Below are positions 20,836 through 31,414 of a stretch of 46,323 bases of DNA, piece after piece (the first letter of the stretch is position 1; every line of letters starts with the position of its first letter). The stretch is from assembly GCA_002104905.1 (NCBI GenBank), contig MCFE01000682.1, positions 1 to 46,323 of the forward strand, read 5' to 3'. The DNA comes from Basidiobolus meristosporus CBS 931.73. Its lineage: Eukaryota; Basidiobolomycota; Basidiobolomycetes; Basidiobolales; Basidiobolaceae. Made by a program: the position numbers and the translations under genes. The notes beneath the pieces were generated by a model. It was not told the DNA's origin and searched no databases. It saw only the letters and a list, made by a program, of their open reading frames with translations.

Positions 20836-21670
20836 ACAGGCGCACCCTACAAGATTTCGGCCAATCTTGACGAATACTTCGGCCTGGCCCATCCACGCCC
20901 TGGCTTTGGGTCAGCAATCATGTGGTCCACCATGTCCTTGAGATTGCACTGCAGTTTAGCCCCTCTGGCCTGCAACAAAAGTGGTTTATTTGTTGTACAA
21001 ACCATGTGCCCTACCAAACCGACCCCTCCCTATCCCCATTGCATTAGTTTTTCCTTGGCAACTATATAAATAATATCAATGAACATCTACATACTGGGCC
21101 AAGTGATGATGCAAGCGAGCAACAAGGCTGCGAACCACCCAATTCCCAACTGTCGTTACCATGGCAACATGGTGTTGCGTGATTGGAGGGTGGGATTCCC
21201 AAACCTCGTATCATTCGAAAGAAACACCAACACCCTTGATACAGACGTTACACAGTCTCTGCCAGCGTTTCGAGCCAAATGTCACACATGGTATTGGTCA
21301 GATAGGTGTCTCACTTAGTTTCCGCCGGGATGGTAGACACAAATGTTCCACCCATGGAGAGCGGCTGAAATAGGAAACAGAGGCAGAGTGCGAGACAACG
21401 ATCCCCGAAACCCGCCATCGCGAATCTCCACCTGGCTCCTAACAGTCATGGCCAGAACTCTATACGTAATGGTCGCTGGGTGATACGTCGGACATTTACT
21501 GAAATGGGAATCATTCAGTACACTATCCGCATTTGTAACGCGGGTTGTTACTGATTGGAAATCCGGATTGATTAACTGCACCAGCTTCCTTGGAGAAAGG
21601 TGTCTACCGCTGCTCCATATGGTCACGCTTTCCATAGCCGGCCGTCGTGTAAAGTCAACGACACACTCAC

Positions 21671-21919
21671 CCCGCGTCTAGATGAGATGCACACATGGGG
21701 AATCATCGAATTCGAGGGGCTATCAAATAAGGCATCTTGTTCATGTAAATTCCGAAGCACCAGCTGAACAGTCCATAGGCCCATCTTAGTTGGCTCGGGT
21801 GTTACATCCACTCCACCAATCCAGTCTCGACTACAGCACTGGCTATATTGGCAGCGGTTGCTCAGAAAATTTCCATTTGGAAACAGATTAAGATAAATAA
21901 AGTTATCTGGCGAGTTCAT
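21671..21919 (-). CDS. Possible small gene, unrecognised
   Basis: On the minus strand an ATG at 21919 opens about 83 codons (MNSPDNFIYLNLFPNGN, then VDVTPEPTKMGLWTVQLVL) to a GTGAGT donor-like site at 21670. Candidate acceptors lie 43-69 nt on, but none gives a clearly better continuation. If real, it would be divergent from the cyclin gene. No domain recognised. Confidence 0.2.
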
Positions 21920-22193
21920 CCGCTGATGTGCCTGATACTGCCCATCACAGCCATCACCATCATTGGCTGGGGTGGATTCCGATCTAGGGTTAATTTAGCC
22001 CGGGGATTGAATAAAATATACTGGCCAACCTTTTTTTCACTCCCGAGCCGAGCGATACACAATCAATGGGAAAGGGGGGCTGGAGATTCTTAAAATTCGG
22101 AGTCTCCTTTCGGCCGGTTCGCAAATCAACTTCACCAGCTTTGTCAACGTTTTACCGAGATTGGGGTTCGATTTCCGGACGTCTACGGGCCCA

Positions 22194-22200
22194 TATAAAT
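22194..22200 (+). promoter_or_regulatory. TATA box of the cyclin gene
   Basis: TATAAAT lies 48 bp upstream of the ATG at 22248 and supports that start over any upstream non-ATG start. Confidence 0.55.
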
Positions 22201-22247
22201 TCCCCTCCCACCCGCACCATCCTCATTCCCCTCGTTCGCGCCCATTG

Positions 22248-23000
22248 ATGTATCCCGTAGGCACTTCCCAAAATCCCGTGATCCTTCCAACCAACTATGT
22301 GTCACCACATCAAAAAGATGTCCCAATTCCTCACACGCCCTTGATTTTTCGCCCACTGAACGAGGACCAATTGATGGCCATTCTGGCCACCCCTAGCCTG
22401 CCACCGGCCTTGCAGGTCTACGAGAACACCTGCCTCACCGACTTCGCCACCCAGATCGTGGGTCGGCTGTGGCATGGCGACACCCGACCCCAGTACTTTC
22501 CCCTTGCCGGCTTTCGCAAGCTCTGCTACATCCTCATCAAATCCGCCTCCATCACAGCCCACACCCTGGCGTTGATTTTGCGCTACGTCGCGCTGTTCAG
22601 ACAGTACGAGCCCTACGCCAACACCCAGCCCGGCTCCGAGTTTCGCGCGATCATCGTGGCCACCATCCTGGCCAACAAGTACCTCGAAGACAAGCCGGTG
22701 GCCCATCGGGCCTGGGCCGACATCACCAACGTTACCTGCCAGGAGTTGAGCCAGATGGAGATGGAGTTCTTGTGCCGGATCCACTTCCAGGCTCACGTCA
22801 CCTCGACGCAGATGGCCTCGTGGGTGGACGCCTTGAGGTACTACCAGGTCGAGTTCAGCGGGTTCAACACCAGGCTGAGCCTCGCGGTGAAGCCCGATCC
22901 CATCCCATCAACCCCCATCGTCAAACCAGTCACGTGGGAACAGGCAGCCACCAAAAAGCGCAAGTATGATGTTTCCAACGAATGTCTGTGTCTCTTGTAA
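22248..23000 (+). CDS. PHO80/PCL/CLG1-type cyclin
   Basis: A single exon of 250 aa. The cyclin box spans about residues 65-195: a helix around FRKLCYILIKSASITAHTLALILRYVAL, then GSEFRAIIVATILANKYLED, where KYLED is the signature of Pho80/Pcl cyclins, then WADITN, ELSQMEMEFL and a TSTQMASW motif. Such cyclins activate a Pho85/Cdk5-type kinase and regulate phosphate response, glycogen and cell-cycle events. The first 35 residues and the C-terminus (KKRKYD, a possible basic nuclear signal) are variable. The subfamily is uncertain; CLG1-like is possible. Coding sequence is GC-rich and intronless. It is convergent with the EDE1-like gene, with 221 bp between stops. Confidence 0.8.
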   Translation: MYPVGTSQNPVILPTNYVSPHQKDVPIPHTPLIFRPLNEDQLMAILATPSLPPALQVYENTCLTDFATQIVGRLWHGDTRPQYFPLAGFRKLCYILIKSASITAHTLALILRYVALFRQYEPYANTQPGSEFRAIIVATILANKYLEDKPVAHRAWADITNVTCQELSQMEMEFLCRIHFQAHVTSTQMASWVDALRYYQVEFSGFNTRLSLAVKPDPIPSTPIVKPVTWEQAATKKRKYDVSNECLCLL

Positions 23001-23221
23001 ATAGCTGCGTAATCGACCTAAGCTTATACATACCCAATGCCGTCATCCCTCCACCACCACTTCCAAACCTCTGTACCATTCCACACGTTAATTCTCCATC
23101 CCAGTCAATGCCCCCTGTACATACGCCCCCATCGAACCTAGACATTTAATAAACATATCAAAAAGGTTTTCTCAGCATCTATCAGCATTTATCGTTGTTT
23201 ATTGATGAGATCATGTGTGGA

Positions 23222-26200
23222 TCATTGATCCAATAAAAAATTGCTGGCCTTGTTCAAATCGTTGTCATATCGTTCCAGCGCGTCCACCGACTGCTCCTGC
23301 GTGAATCCCATCCCCATCAACTCCTTCAGGTTGCTAGAGTAGAGGTCGTCCTCGGTGATCGGGACCGCCTTTGACTTCTTCTTGAACGGTTTGAACGAGA
23401 AGACCGGCGACTTGTGCTTGGACTTGGGGTGGTCGTTGGAGTGGGGGACCGGTACATCCCGAGGATGCTCCGGGTAGACCTCCGAGCTCGGGTTTGGCGG
23501 GTTAAATGATGGCGAGACTACCGAATCTCCGAATGGGTCGTATTGTGGTGCAGGGTTGGGATTCGTTGGCTCGGTGGGGGGTGGGAACTGGTCAAAGTGA
23601 GGGGCAGGATTTGGTTGATTGACATGAGTGAAAGTTGCGTTATCGTCAAAGCCGGAAGTAGCTGTGGGTAGGCGCTTGGGGTGCAAATGCGTCTCCAAAG
23701 ACATCGTCAAAGCCGATGCTATTATTCGCCTTATTCAGGTCCACCTTTCCACCGAAAGCCTCGTCTAAATCGTTGGTGTCGGTTAGATTGTTGCTGTCGG
23801 CTGCTTTGAAATCGTCAAAGCCGAACCCAGTGAATGGGCTATTGGAGGGGGCTTGGCTCACGTTGGAGCCGCTTGGTTTGAAATCCATCGAATGGTCGGT
23901 GGGCTGTTTCGCGCTAGGGAACTCGGAGTTGAGTTCGAATTCGTCAAATGGCGACTTCGCCTTCGATGTGTCGAACGAAGTGTCGAAATCAACATCGAAA
24001 TCGGTATCAAAGGCCGCATCAAACTCAGTCAGCCCGCCGTTTATACCACTGGCTCGTTTGGCCTTAAGATCGACGAATTCGTCGTCAAAAATGGTGTCAA
24101 AATCATCCATGATCTTGCCTTTCTCCTTGGCCCCTTCACTGAAATGAACTGCGGAGGATTCGGCTTGAGGCTCCTTGACATCTGGTTTGGTTTCCTTGTT
24201 TTCTTCCACAGCAACTGGCGCCTCATCCTTTTCTAGAGTTGGTACTGGCAGCTCCTTGTTTAGGTTGATTTCTGGTTTGTGGGCAGCCACTGGTGCTGGC
24301 ATTGGCTCTGGTTCCTCAGTGTAGTTTGGTGACACAAATGGCTCCTCTTGGTCTACCTGCTCTACGGATGGCTTTTCTTGCTCTTCCGTGGGCTTGTCTG
24401 AGGCGCTTGTGGAGATGGGGTCCACTGGCTGGCTATTGTCAGGTGATTCCCAGAATATGGGGTTGCCGTAAGTCACAGGTTCTTGCGGTTGCAACTCGAA
24501 GTGAGAGTTGGGGGACGCGTTAGGCGGAATAAACGAGTCGTCAAAGCCAGAGGTGAATGGGTTTTCTTCCAAGTTTTCGGAATCGATTGCGGGGAAGGCT
24601 TCATCAAAGCTAGTGGGGCTTAAGCTATGGCGTTCCGAGTTGCTACGGACTGGTTCATTGAATTCCGGTGATTTCGACTCTTCATCCTGGACGATGAACG
24701 CAGTCGGTTCGGCGATTGCCTTCTTGTTATCGGTGGGTGTTTCTTCTGGTTCAGGAGTCTCGACAGGGGAATGTCTGGCCTCGGCTTCAAAGGAGCGGTT
24801 TGCATCATCCCTCAGGTGGGCCAGCTCTTCATTATGCTTGTTGACCTCCTCGTCCAGCTTTTCCCTCTCGGCTGTGACACTAGCAAGTTGCTCCCGGCTT
24901 GTTTGTAGCTGGATGTTTTGCTGCTCAATATCGCTGCTCAACTTGTCATTTTCCATCTTGAGTGCTTGCATCTCTTCGGTCAATTGGGCGATCTTTTGCA
25001 AGATACCGCTGCTCTCGCCCTTACCTCTCTCCAGCGCTTCATTCAATTCACCTCTCTGGGCTTGCAGCTGTTGGATCGTCTGCTCGACTTCAGTATTCTC
25101 CAGTCTACTCTGCTCTAATGATTGTTCCAGCTCGCCCTTTTGAGCTTGTAGTTGACCAACTTCCTGCTGGATTTCATTGCTCTCCACCCTAAGCTTTTCT
25201 AGAGATTCCTCACATTCACCCTTCTGTGCTTGTAGCTGCTTGATGCCTTCCTCCAAATCGGTGAGAGCCTTACGACTAGACTCGAGCTCCTCGTTCTCTC
25301 TTTTCAGAGTGTCCTGAAGCTCTTGAACGGCCTGCACTTCCGCATCGTGTTGGGCCTTGATTTCAGCGTATTTCGCTGTAAGCTCGCTCTTCTGCAATGC
25401 AATGGTAGCTAGACTGGCCTCAAGCTGGGTGTGTTGCTGTCTGGCTTCATTGGCGGCTGTGGTGGTCTGAGCTATCTGGGTTTGAAGATTTAATACCTCG
25501 GAGGCGTCCGGCCCTGGTGTGCCAGATATGCTACCAACTGATTTCACGGTGTCACTCGCTGTCAACGGCTTGCCTAGTAAGTAAGAGAGTCAGCACCACA
25601 ACAATGCTGCTTTGCTCGGCATGGTCGGGAACTCACTCTGCATCGGTGGGCTCTTGATCAACTCTAGGTTATCGTCGTTGAAGTCTAATAGCGAGGTGGG
25701 TTGGGCAGGTGTCGGAGGGAAGTTGCCAGCAGCTAGAAACAAACGGGCCTAAGCCTTTGGAGTCGCAGAGTGTCGTGCGCATACACTTACCCAGAGGCTT
25801 TCTCATAGAGGGGGGGATGAGGGAGCGGGGGAGTACTTGGGGCAGTTCGCCGCCTGAAAGCTTCAGCTGGATCAAGTACATTGACACGGCGAACTCCTCC
25901 CGATTGAGTTGTCCGCTCTGATTGATGTCGGCCAGGTCCCTAGATACGCGTGGGATAAGTAAACATCCAGTAATGCCAACAGCACATGCTCCTACCAAAT
26001 TTGCGCCAACACGGCTTCGGGCAGCTTGGATCTTAAGAAGTATTGCACCGCCTCCTCTCCGGTGATGTACCCTTTCTGGTTGATGTCGATGGTGGTGAAG
26101 AACCTGTCGAACTTGGCCTTGTCTTCGGGCTTGATTGCCCAATCCTCCTCCGGTGCGTTTTTGGGAATGAACGGACTGTTATTGAGGGAGATTGATCTTG

Positions 26201-26879
26201 GATTGGCCTCCACTCTCTCAGTGGTAGGCATCCTTACCGAGGAATATCCTGAGTGCAGACTTGTTGACCCAGTGCGAGAGATTCCAAGATTTGGTGTGTT
26301 GCCATTGAATGTGCCACTGCGACTACGTGGTCCTACACCTTCCACAGCGGGCGACCCCATCTGGCCTCCCTTGGCACTGCTGAGGAGCTCGGGGGGCAGA
26401 TGGCTTGGAATAGCTTTGATGGTCCCGTTCATGAAGTGTTGCACGAAGTACATGGCAATAATAAACTCGGATTGATCCAAACGCCCGCGGTTTCGCGTAT
26501 CGGCTAGATTCCTATACAAGAGCAACACACTCATAAATGACCGAGCTCAAGATGGCCAAAGCTGCTGGTGGGGCATCAGCTACTTCTTTCGAGGCCGTTG
26601 CGGTGAAGAAAAACACTGACCAGATTTGCCCCAGTACATCAATGGGTAATTTGGACCTCATCAGTAGGTCTCTAGCTGCCTCGCCTTGGGGAAGAGAGTT
26701 TTAGTGAGCATGGTTGCCAAGGAGGAATGGAAGCTAGAAAACTATTCACCATCTAAGTCGCCATCTTTTGGATTGCAGTTATTGAAGATTCTAGAAAATT
26801 TGGCCAGATCCTCATTGGTAAGAGGGACAAGTGAGGAGCCAGATGGTCCGTATAGATTTGGAGAATTTGGTATGCTCAT
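23222..26879 (-). CDS. EDE1: EH-domain endocytic scaffold, EDE1/EPS15 type (one-base frameshift)
   Basis: Six exons on the minus strand: 26879-26750, 26684-26621, 26511-25996, 25939-25791, 25732-25637 and 25573-23222. With one base skipped near 23666-23668 the total is exactly in frame, 1101 aa. Two EH domains are visible (about 21-108, with DLDGEAARDLLMRSKLP and NLADTRNRGRLD; and 189-285, with GYITGEEAVQYFLRSKLPE and DLADINQSGQLN); yeast Ede1 has three. A coiled coil of about 230 residues (343-573) contains three repeats built on QLQAQKGE. An acidic Phe/Asp/Pro-rich region has an NPF motif. A C-terminal UBA domain (LKELMGMGFTQEQSVDALE) ends the protein. Ede1 arrives early at clathrin-coated pits and binds ubiquitin and NPF adaptors. 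The frameshift separates the UBA domain from the rest. Confidence 0.9.
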
Positions 26880-27229
26880 TATGCTGCTGCTTTCTCAAGG
26901 GAAAGAAATACGTCACGAGAACGAGTACCGGAGAATTCTTGTCGTAGAAATAGAGCAAAAGAGAAAGACTTCTCGACTGGAGATGAACAGGAAGAAGGAG
27001 GGTTTGTGGTTGGGAGTTGCCTAGACTCGAGACTTTCAGAAGGCAATATGGTTATGGCGTGGCTTGATTCAAGAAAGGGAGTAAAATCCCAGCGAGGGGA
27101 TACTCGGAATTATTCAACCCCGATTTCGTGGATCAGCAAGTTGGGCAACTTTCGAAAAAAGGGATTTTATTTGTGTATTCTATTTATATACCTATTATGT
27201 ACTTATAGCAAAATGAATGAAAGAATCTT
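26880..27229. other. EDE1-like promoter and NIFK/NOP15 3' end
   Basis: 350 bp between the EDE1-like start and the stop of the next minus-strand gene. The EDE1-like upstream side is purine-rich on the plus strand (AGAAGGAGG). The left-over AT-rich part near 27170-27230 serves as 3' region. No gene seen. Confidence 0.45.
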
Positions 27230-28399
27230 CTAATTGTCGAAAACAATACGTTTGGACTTGGGCTTCACATCGCCAGTGTAGCCTGGGAAGTCGTAGTCGA
27301 TACCGAGCTCCTGGAGCTTGGCTCTGGTCTTGGCCTCCTTCTTGAGGAGCTTCTTGACCACCCTGTTTCTCGACTCGCGGGTCTTGGGCTTGTTGTGCTC
27401 CTCGCGGGCGATCTTGTTCCAGGGAATGACTTTGAATTTCTTGTTGGCGCCGTCGAAAAGCTTGGGGTGGAGTTTGTCCTCTGGGATCACCTTACACTTC
27501 AACAGATGTCCGTAGAGAAGGTAGTTGTTCATGGTCTCGGCAACAATCTCCGCAACGTCCATTGACTTGAACTCGATGAATGCATAATGCTTGGATTTAC
27601 CAGTCTGATTTTGAACGGTGCTATGGTTAGATCTCTGGTGGGTACGAAATGGCTGCAACTAAACAAATACCTTCTTGTTTCTGGATAATCTGAGTCTGGT
27701 AACAGTACCGAATTGTCCAAAATAAGCGCGCATCTCATCTTCGTAGAAACCGTGAGGGATGCGGCCCAAGTAGATGACTCCGGTGTCGACCTTCTCGGTG
27801 TGTGCCTTCTGGTCAAGTTGCTCAAGCTTCTTCTTCAACTTGGCCTCGTCTTGGGGATCCAAGGCAATGTGAGGCTTGTTGTCGGTGAACTCATCTTTGG
27901 CGAATGTGCTTTCCAGATCACCTTCGTCATCTGAACTATCTTCGCCCTCACTGCTGTCGATTCCTTGAAGGAGCTCAGTCTCATCAACCTCCTCCTCGCT
28001 CTCCTCCTCAGGCTTAGGAGCGCTCTTGGCGACGGGCTTGCTCTCCACAGCCTCCTCCTCCTCCTCGGAAGAATCAACTCCTTCATCACTGCTGGAATCG
28101 GCGGCAGCGATTTCCTCGGCAAACATGGAGCTTTCTTCCTCCTCTTCTTGCTCCTCCTCCTCCGATTCGCTTTCAGCTTCGACTACCTTCTCGGGAACCT
28201 TGGATTTTTTGGCTGCAGGTTTGTTCTTCTTGGCAGCAACTTCCTTTGCGGCAGGAGCCTTTCTCTTTTGTGCGGGAGCAGGCTTTACAGCAGCTTTAGC
28301 GGCTGGCTTAGCAGCGGGCTTGGTGGCGGCCTTAGCAGCAGGCTTGGTGGCCTTGGTGGCAGCGGATTTGGTGGGGGCAGACTTAGATTTGGGAGCCAT
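27230..28399 (-). CDS. NOP15: Nucleolar RRM protein, NIFK/NOP15 family
   Basis: Exons 28399-27671 and 27604-27230, with a 66-nt phase-0 intron, encode 367 aa. The N-terminal 75 residues are a Lys/Ala/Pro-rich histone-H1-like tail (KPAAK repeats), followed by acidic Ser/Glu patches (80-170). One RRM spans about 207-283 with RNP2 IYLGRI (209-214) and RNP1 KHYAFIEF (248-255). The segment after it (CKVIPEDKLHPKLFDGANKKF, then WNKIAREEHN) is the conserved extension of Nop15/NIFK. These proteins bind ITS2 pre-rRNA and act in 60S assembly. At 367 aa it is longer than yeast Nop15 (220) because of the charged N-terminus. The intron splits the RRM. Confidence 0.86.
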
Positions 28400-28784
28400 G
28401 GCTTGTTATTGTGATTCCCCAGGAATGATTGAGTGCACAGGAAGGAATACTAAAAATCAATATTACAAGGCAAGTAACTCCTACACGCAGCAAGAAAAAT
28501 TTCAGGTCGGCTCAACTACACTAGTCTTTTTTTTTTTCTCTAATCCTTTTCTTTTCACTCACCGAGAATGAATGCGATTCTTGGTTTTTTTTTGATCTTA
28601 CTTTTTGGGACTGGTCCCATCTCCCCTAACCCTTGGTTTTGGTGCCATACTATTGAGGGTTCTCCAGACTCTTGGTTGAAATCTCTATTTATTGGGATGG
28701 TTTAGTGTCTAGCGTTTAGCGGATGTTTAATGTTACATAATGGTTGTTCAAAATATGGATTTTGTATATTACTGGTGTGATGGG
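28400..28784. other. NIFK/NOP15 promoter and CLC 3' end
   Basis: AT-rich, with poly(T) runs at 28527-28537 and 28586-28594 on the plus strand (poly(A) relative to the NIFK/NOP15-like gene). No gene seen. Confidence 0.45.
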
Positions 28785-31414
28785 CTAATGCAAGTTATCA
28801 TATTCTTTGAGATATCCAAGTAGTCGCTTTTTATGGATGACTCCCACAAAGCGACCTTTATCTACAACACATAGGTAGCGCGTTCCAAGCTTGATGAACA
28901 GCTCTAGTACCACTTCCATCGGTGTATATTCCGTAACCGTGACAGGCGCATGATCCATGTAGGCACTAAAGTCATACTCATCATCAGGCACAAGTTCGGG
29001 ATGCTCGGTGAAGTGGCAACACTTGTGCAGATCCAGGTTCTTGAGCTTCTTGATCACGTACTCCAACTCGTTACAGGCTATATACCCAATAAGATAGCCG
29101 TGGTCGAGAATGGGAAAGCCTCCATCCGGATATTCGCTGCCTAGCATACGTTGAATCTTCTTCTTCAACATCTTGATGGTATTTGGTTCGTTCACACTAA
29201 TGACGTCCACATGATACTCGGTGATCTCTCCGGTACGTCCTAGGAAAATGTATTCCTTTTTGGAGTCCAGATAGGGATGTCCCTTTTGTTCAATCAATCC
29301 GTCGTAGATACTCTCTTCCGAAAATACGTCGCCCGTCCATTTTGCAACCAGGTTCGCAATGATCAACGGCAGCACGTACGAGAGTGAGCCAGTGAGTTCG
29401 AGCATAATGACGATCAAGGAGATGGTCATCCTTGTGGTTCCTGTAAGGGTGGCTGCCGCGCCAACGACCGCGTACAGCCCAGGGTTGATACACTGCTCTG
29501 AACCGCAGCTGGAAAAGAATGGACTGGATGGGTGGTTGATATGAAGCAATTCGACACCAATGCCGAGAATCTTTCCAGCCAACGCGCCAACTACCATCGA
29601 TGGAATGAAAATACCGCACGGAATTCGAATGCCAAATGTAAAGCACACAAGGAACGTTTTGATGACCAATGCGATGGCTAGATCACCGACAATAGGTCCA
29701 TATCCCGAAGGGCTACTTGGGCAGAGAGGGCGGTCTACACCGTCCCTTTTGCACTGTTGGAACAGTTCGGCAACCAACTCGCTGTTGCTTATTTTGGTCC
29801 ACTTGTTCCAGTAACTGCACAGCGTAGTTATGATAATCAAGACCACCACCTCCAAGATAGGGTAGTTCTTCAGTTTGGTAGAGCGCATCTTGTTGTACCA
29901 GAGATTGACTTGGACAAAGAAATAGCCGAACAGCCCTCCAAATATACCCAGAATGAAGAAGAAGATCAACTCGAAATACTGCCACGGCTGATCGTAGAAT
30001 ACCTGGAACAGGACGATTTTCCCGGTTCTAAAGGGGTCCCACAGTTTCAAGAAGAAGGCACCAGAGAAGGCACAGACGAAGCTTCTAATCAACACACGGT
30101 TCGGAAAGTAGTAACTGACTTCTTCGAGACTGAATAGGGCACCACCCACCGGGGCGGCGAAAGCTACGGCCACGCCCGCTGCCGCCGCAGCTGACAGAAC
30201 CTCACGTTTCTTTGCCTCATTTTTGTTGACTTTAGCAAGGGCGCGACAGCACACATTGCCTAAGCAGCAGGCAATGTGTACCAACGGGCCCTCTTTGCCG
30301 GTTGCTAGGCCCGAAGAGACCGACAGTATGATGCCAATGAACTTGACCCAAAGCGTTCGGAAGCCCAGGTATCCACGAATCACAAAACCACTCAAAATGG
30401 TTTTGACCTCTGGGATACCACTGCCTGCGGCATACAGCTTTCTGATTGGCTTTCCTTTTGGATTCTTCTTCATCGTGGCACCGTAGTACACCAACAGTCC
30501 CGCAATCAAGCCCCACAGAACCGCGAATCCGATGTACGCAATAAACGCCACCCATCCACGGGTAGTGGTGCTGCGATGCAGTATATCAATGTCCCGCCAA
30601 TTCACCCAATCAGCACATCCCGCCTGACCGGGACTATCCCAGCAGCAAAACGTCTGTTTATGGAACACGTTTTTCTTGCAGTAGCCAAGCTTCAGGTCGG
30701 AGAAGAAGCCCTCGGCAAACGAGATCATCGCAGCAAGTGAGCCACACAACGCACCAACGACCCCTACTAGAAGCCACATCTGGGCGTGCTCCCACACATT
30801 CAGTAATTTCCCGCGGATTCCCTTGATGCTCTTCAACTGGCGTTGGCGAGCCGTATTCTTTACCATGTCGTGAATCCAATCTAGAGACGATGGAGGCAAT
30901 GGTTTAGACGAATGATTGATGATAAGGTGTCACTGCTAGAACCTACCGATGGACGAATAATCCTCATACCACACTCGCAACCCATTCTTCTCGGTGGACA
31001 AGTCTCGAACGTCTGCGTCGTAGTCTTGAAGCTTTTGGGAGCGGTTGGAAAAGAACTTGTGGTTTCGGCGGGGGTTGTGATTACTATATACAGTCTCTTG
31101 GTTCTCTTCCTCGTAAGACATCTCAAAATCGTGACTGATCATTGGGGACCAGGTGTTCGAGTGGTGTAGAAACACCTTTGAGCGTCCTCTGCACAGAATG
31201 GATCAGGGTCAGTTGACAATGGAAACGTGGGCAAAGGTCGATTTACTACTTACATATATTCGTCATCGGGATCCAAGTTGTCTGGAGCAGCGGAAATCAG
31301 GTTGCAGGAGCTATCGATGGGGGTGAGGTGAGTCCGGGGAAACGTGGGTGGACAAAGGGTACTGTCACTTCGTCTAGTTCGCCCGTTTCTTTCTTCGTGA
31401 ATATCAGAACTCAT
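28785..31414 (-). CDS. CLC-family chloride/proton exchanger (ClC-3/Gef1 type)
   Basis: Three exons: 31414-31254, 31188-30947 and 30880-28785, giving 832 aa, with introns of 65 and 66 nt. Selectivity motifs are GSGIPE (287-292), GKEGP with gating Glu331, and the FSLEEVSYYFP segment with the proton Glu388. Gating plus proton glutamates mark an exchanger rather than a channel. Two CBS domains follow the membrane part (PNTIKMLKKKIQRM; and a last one with YTPMEVVLELFIKLG and RFVGVIHKKRLLGYL). The extended lumenal loop with several Cys (199-225) resembles ClC-3/4/5 and yeast Gef1, which acidify and supply chloride to Golgi, endosome and vacuole compartments. Start chosen at the first in-frame ATG of exon 1. 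Confidence 0.95.

Larger units (their letters stand above)
20836..22247. other. Long intergenic region before the cyclin gene
   Basis: 1.4 kb. The P2X 3' end has TATATAAATAATATC near 21063. The right end is the cyclin promoter with a TATA box. Open frames on the minus strand at 21315-21635 and 21623-21919 have protein-like composition but no recognisable domain, and I could not join them with convincing splice sites. Confidence 0.4.

Noticed and set aside
22469-22969. A 166-codon alternative frame inside the cyclin gene
   Set aside because: It is a GC-rich shadow with Arg/His/Gly/Pro-rich composition; the cyclin box is in the other frame.
24508-25143. A 211-codon Ser/Leu-rich open frame opposite the EDE1-like coiled coil
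   Set aside because: Antisense of Glu/Gln/Lys-rich heptads gives Ser/Leu/Cys-rich frames; there is no independent evidence for a gene.
27965-28571. Leu/Ser/Gly-rich plus-strand frames opposite the NIFK/NOP15 N-terminus
   Set aside because: They are antisense of Lys/Ala and Glu/Ser repeats; low complexity only.
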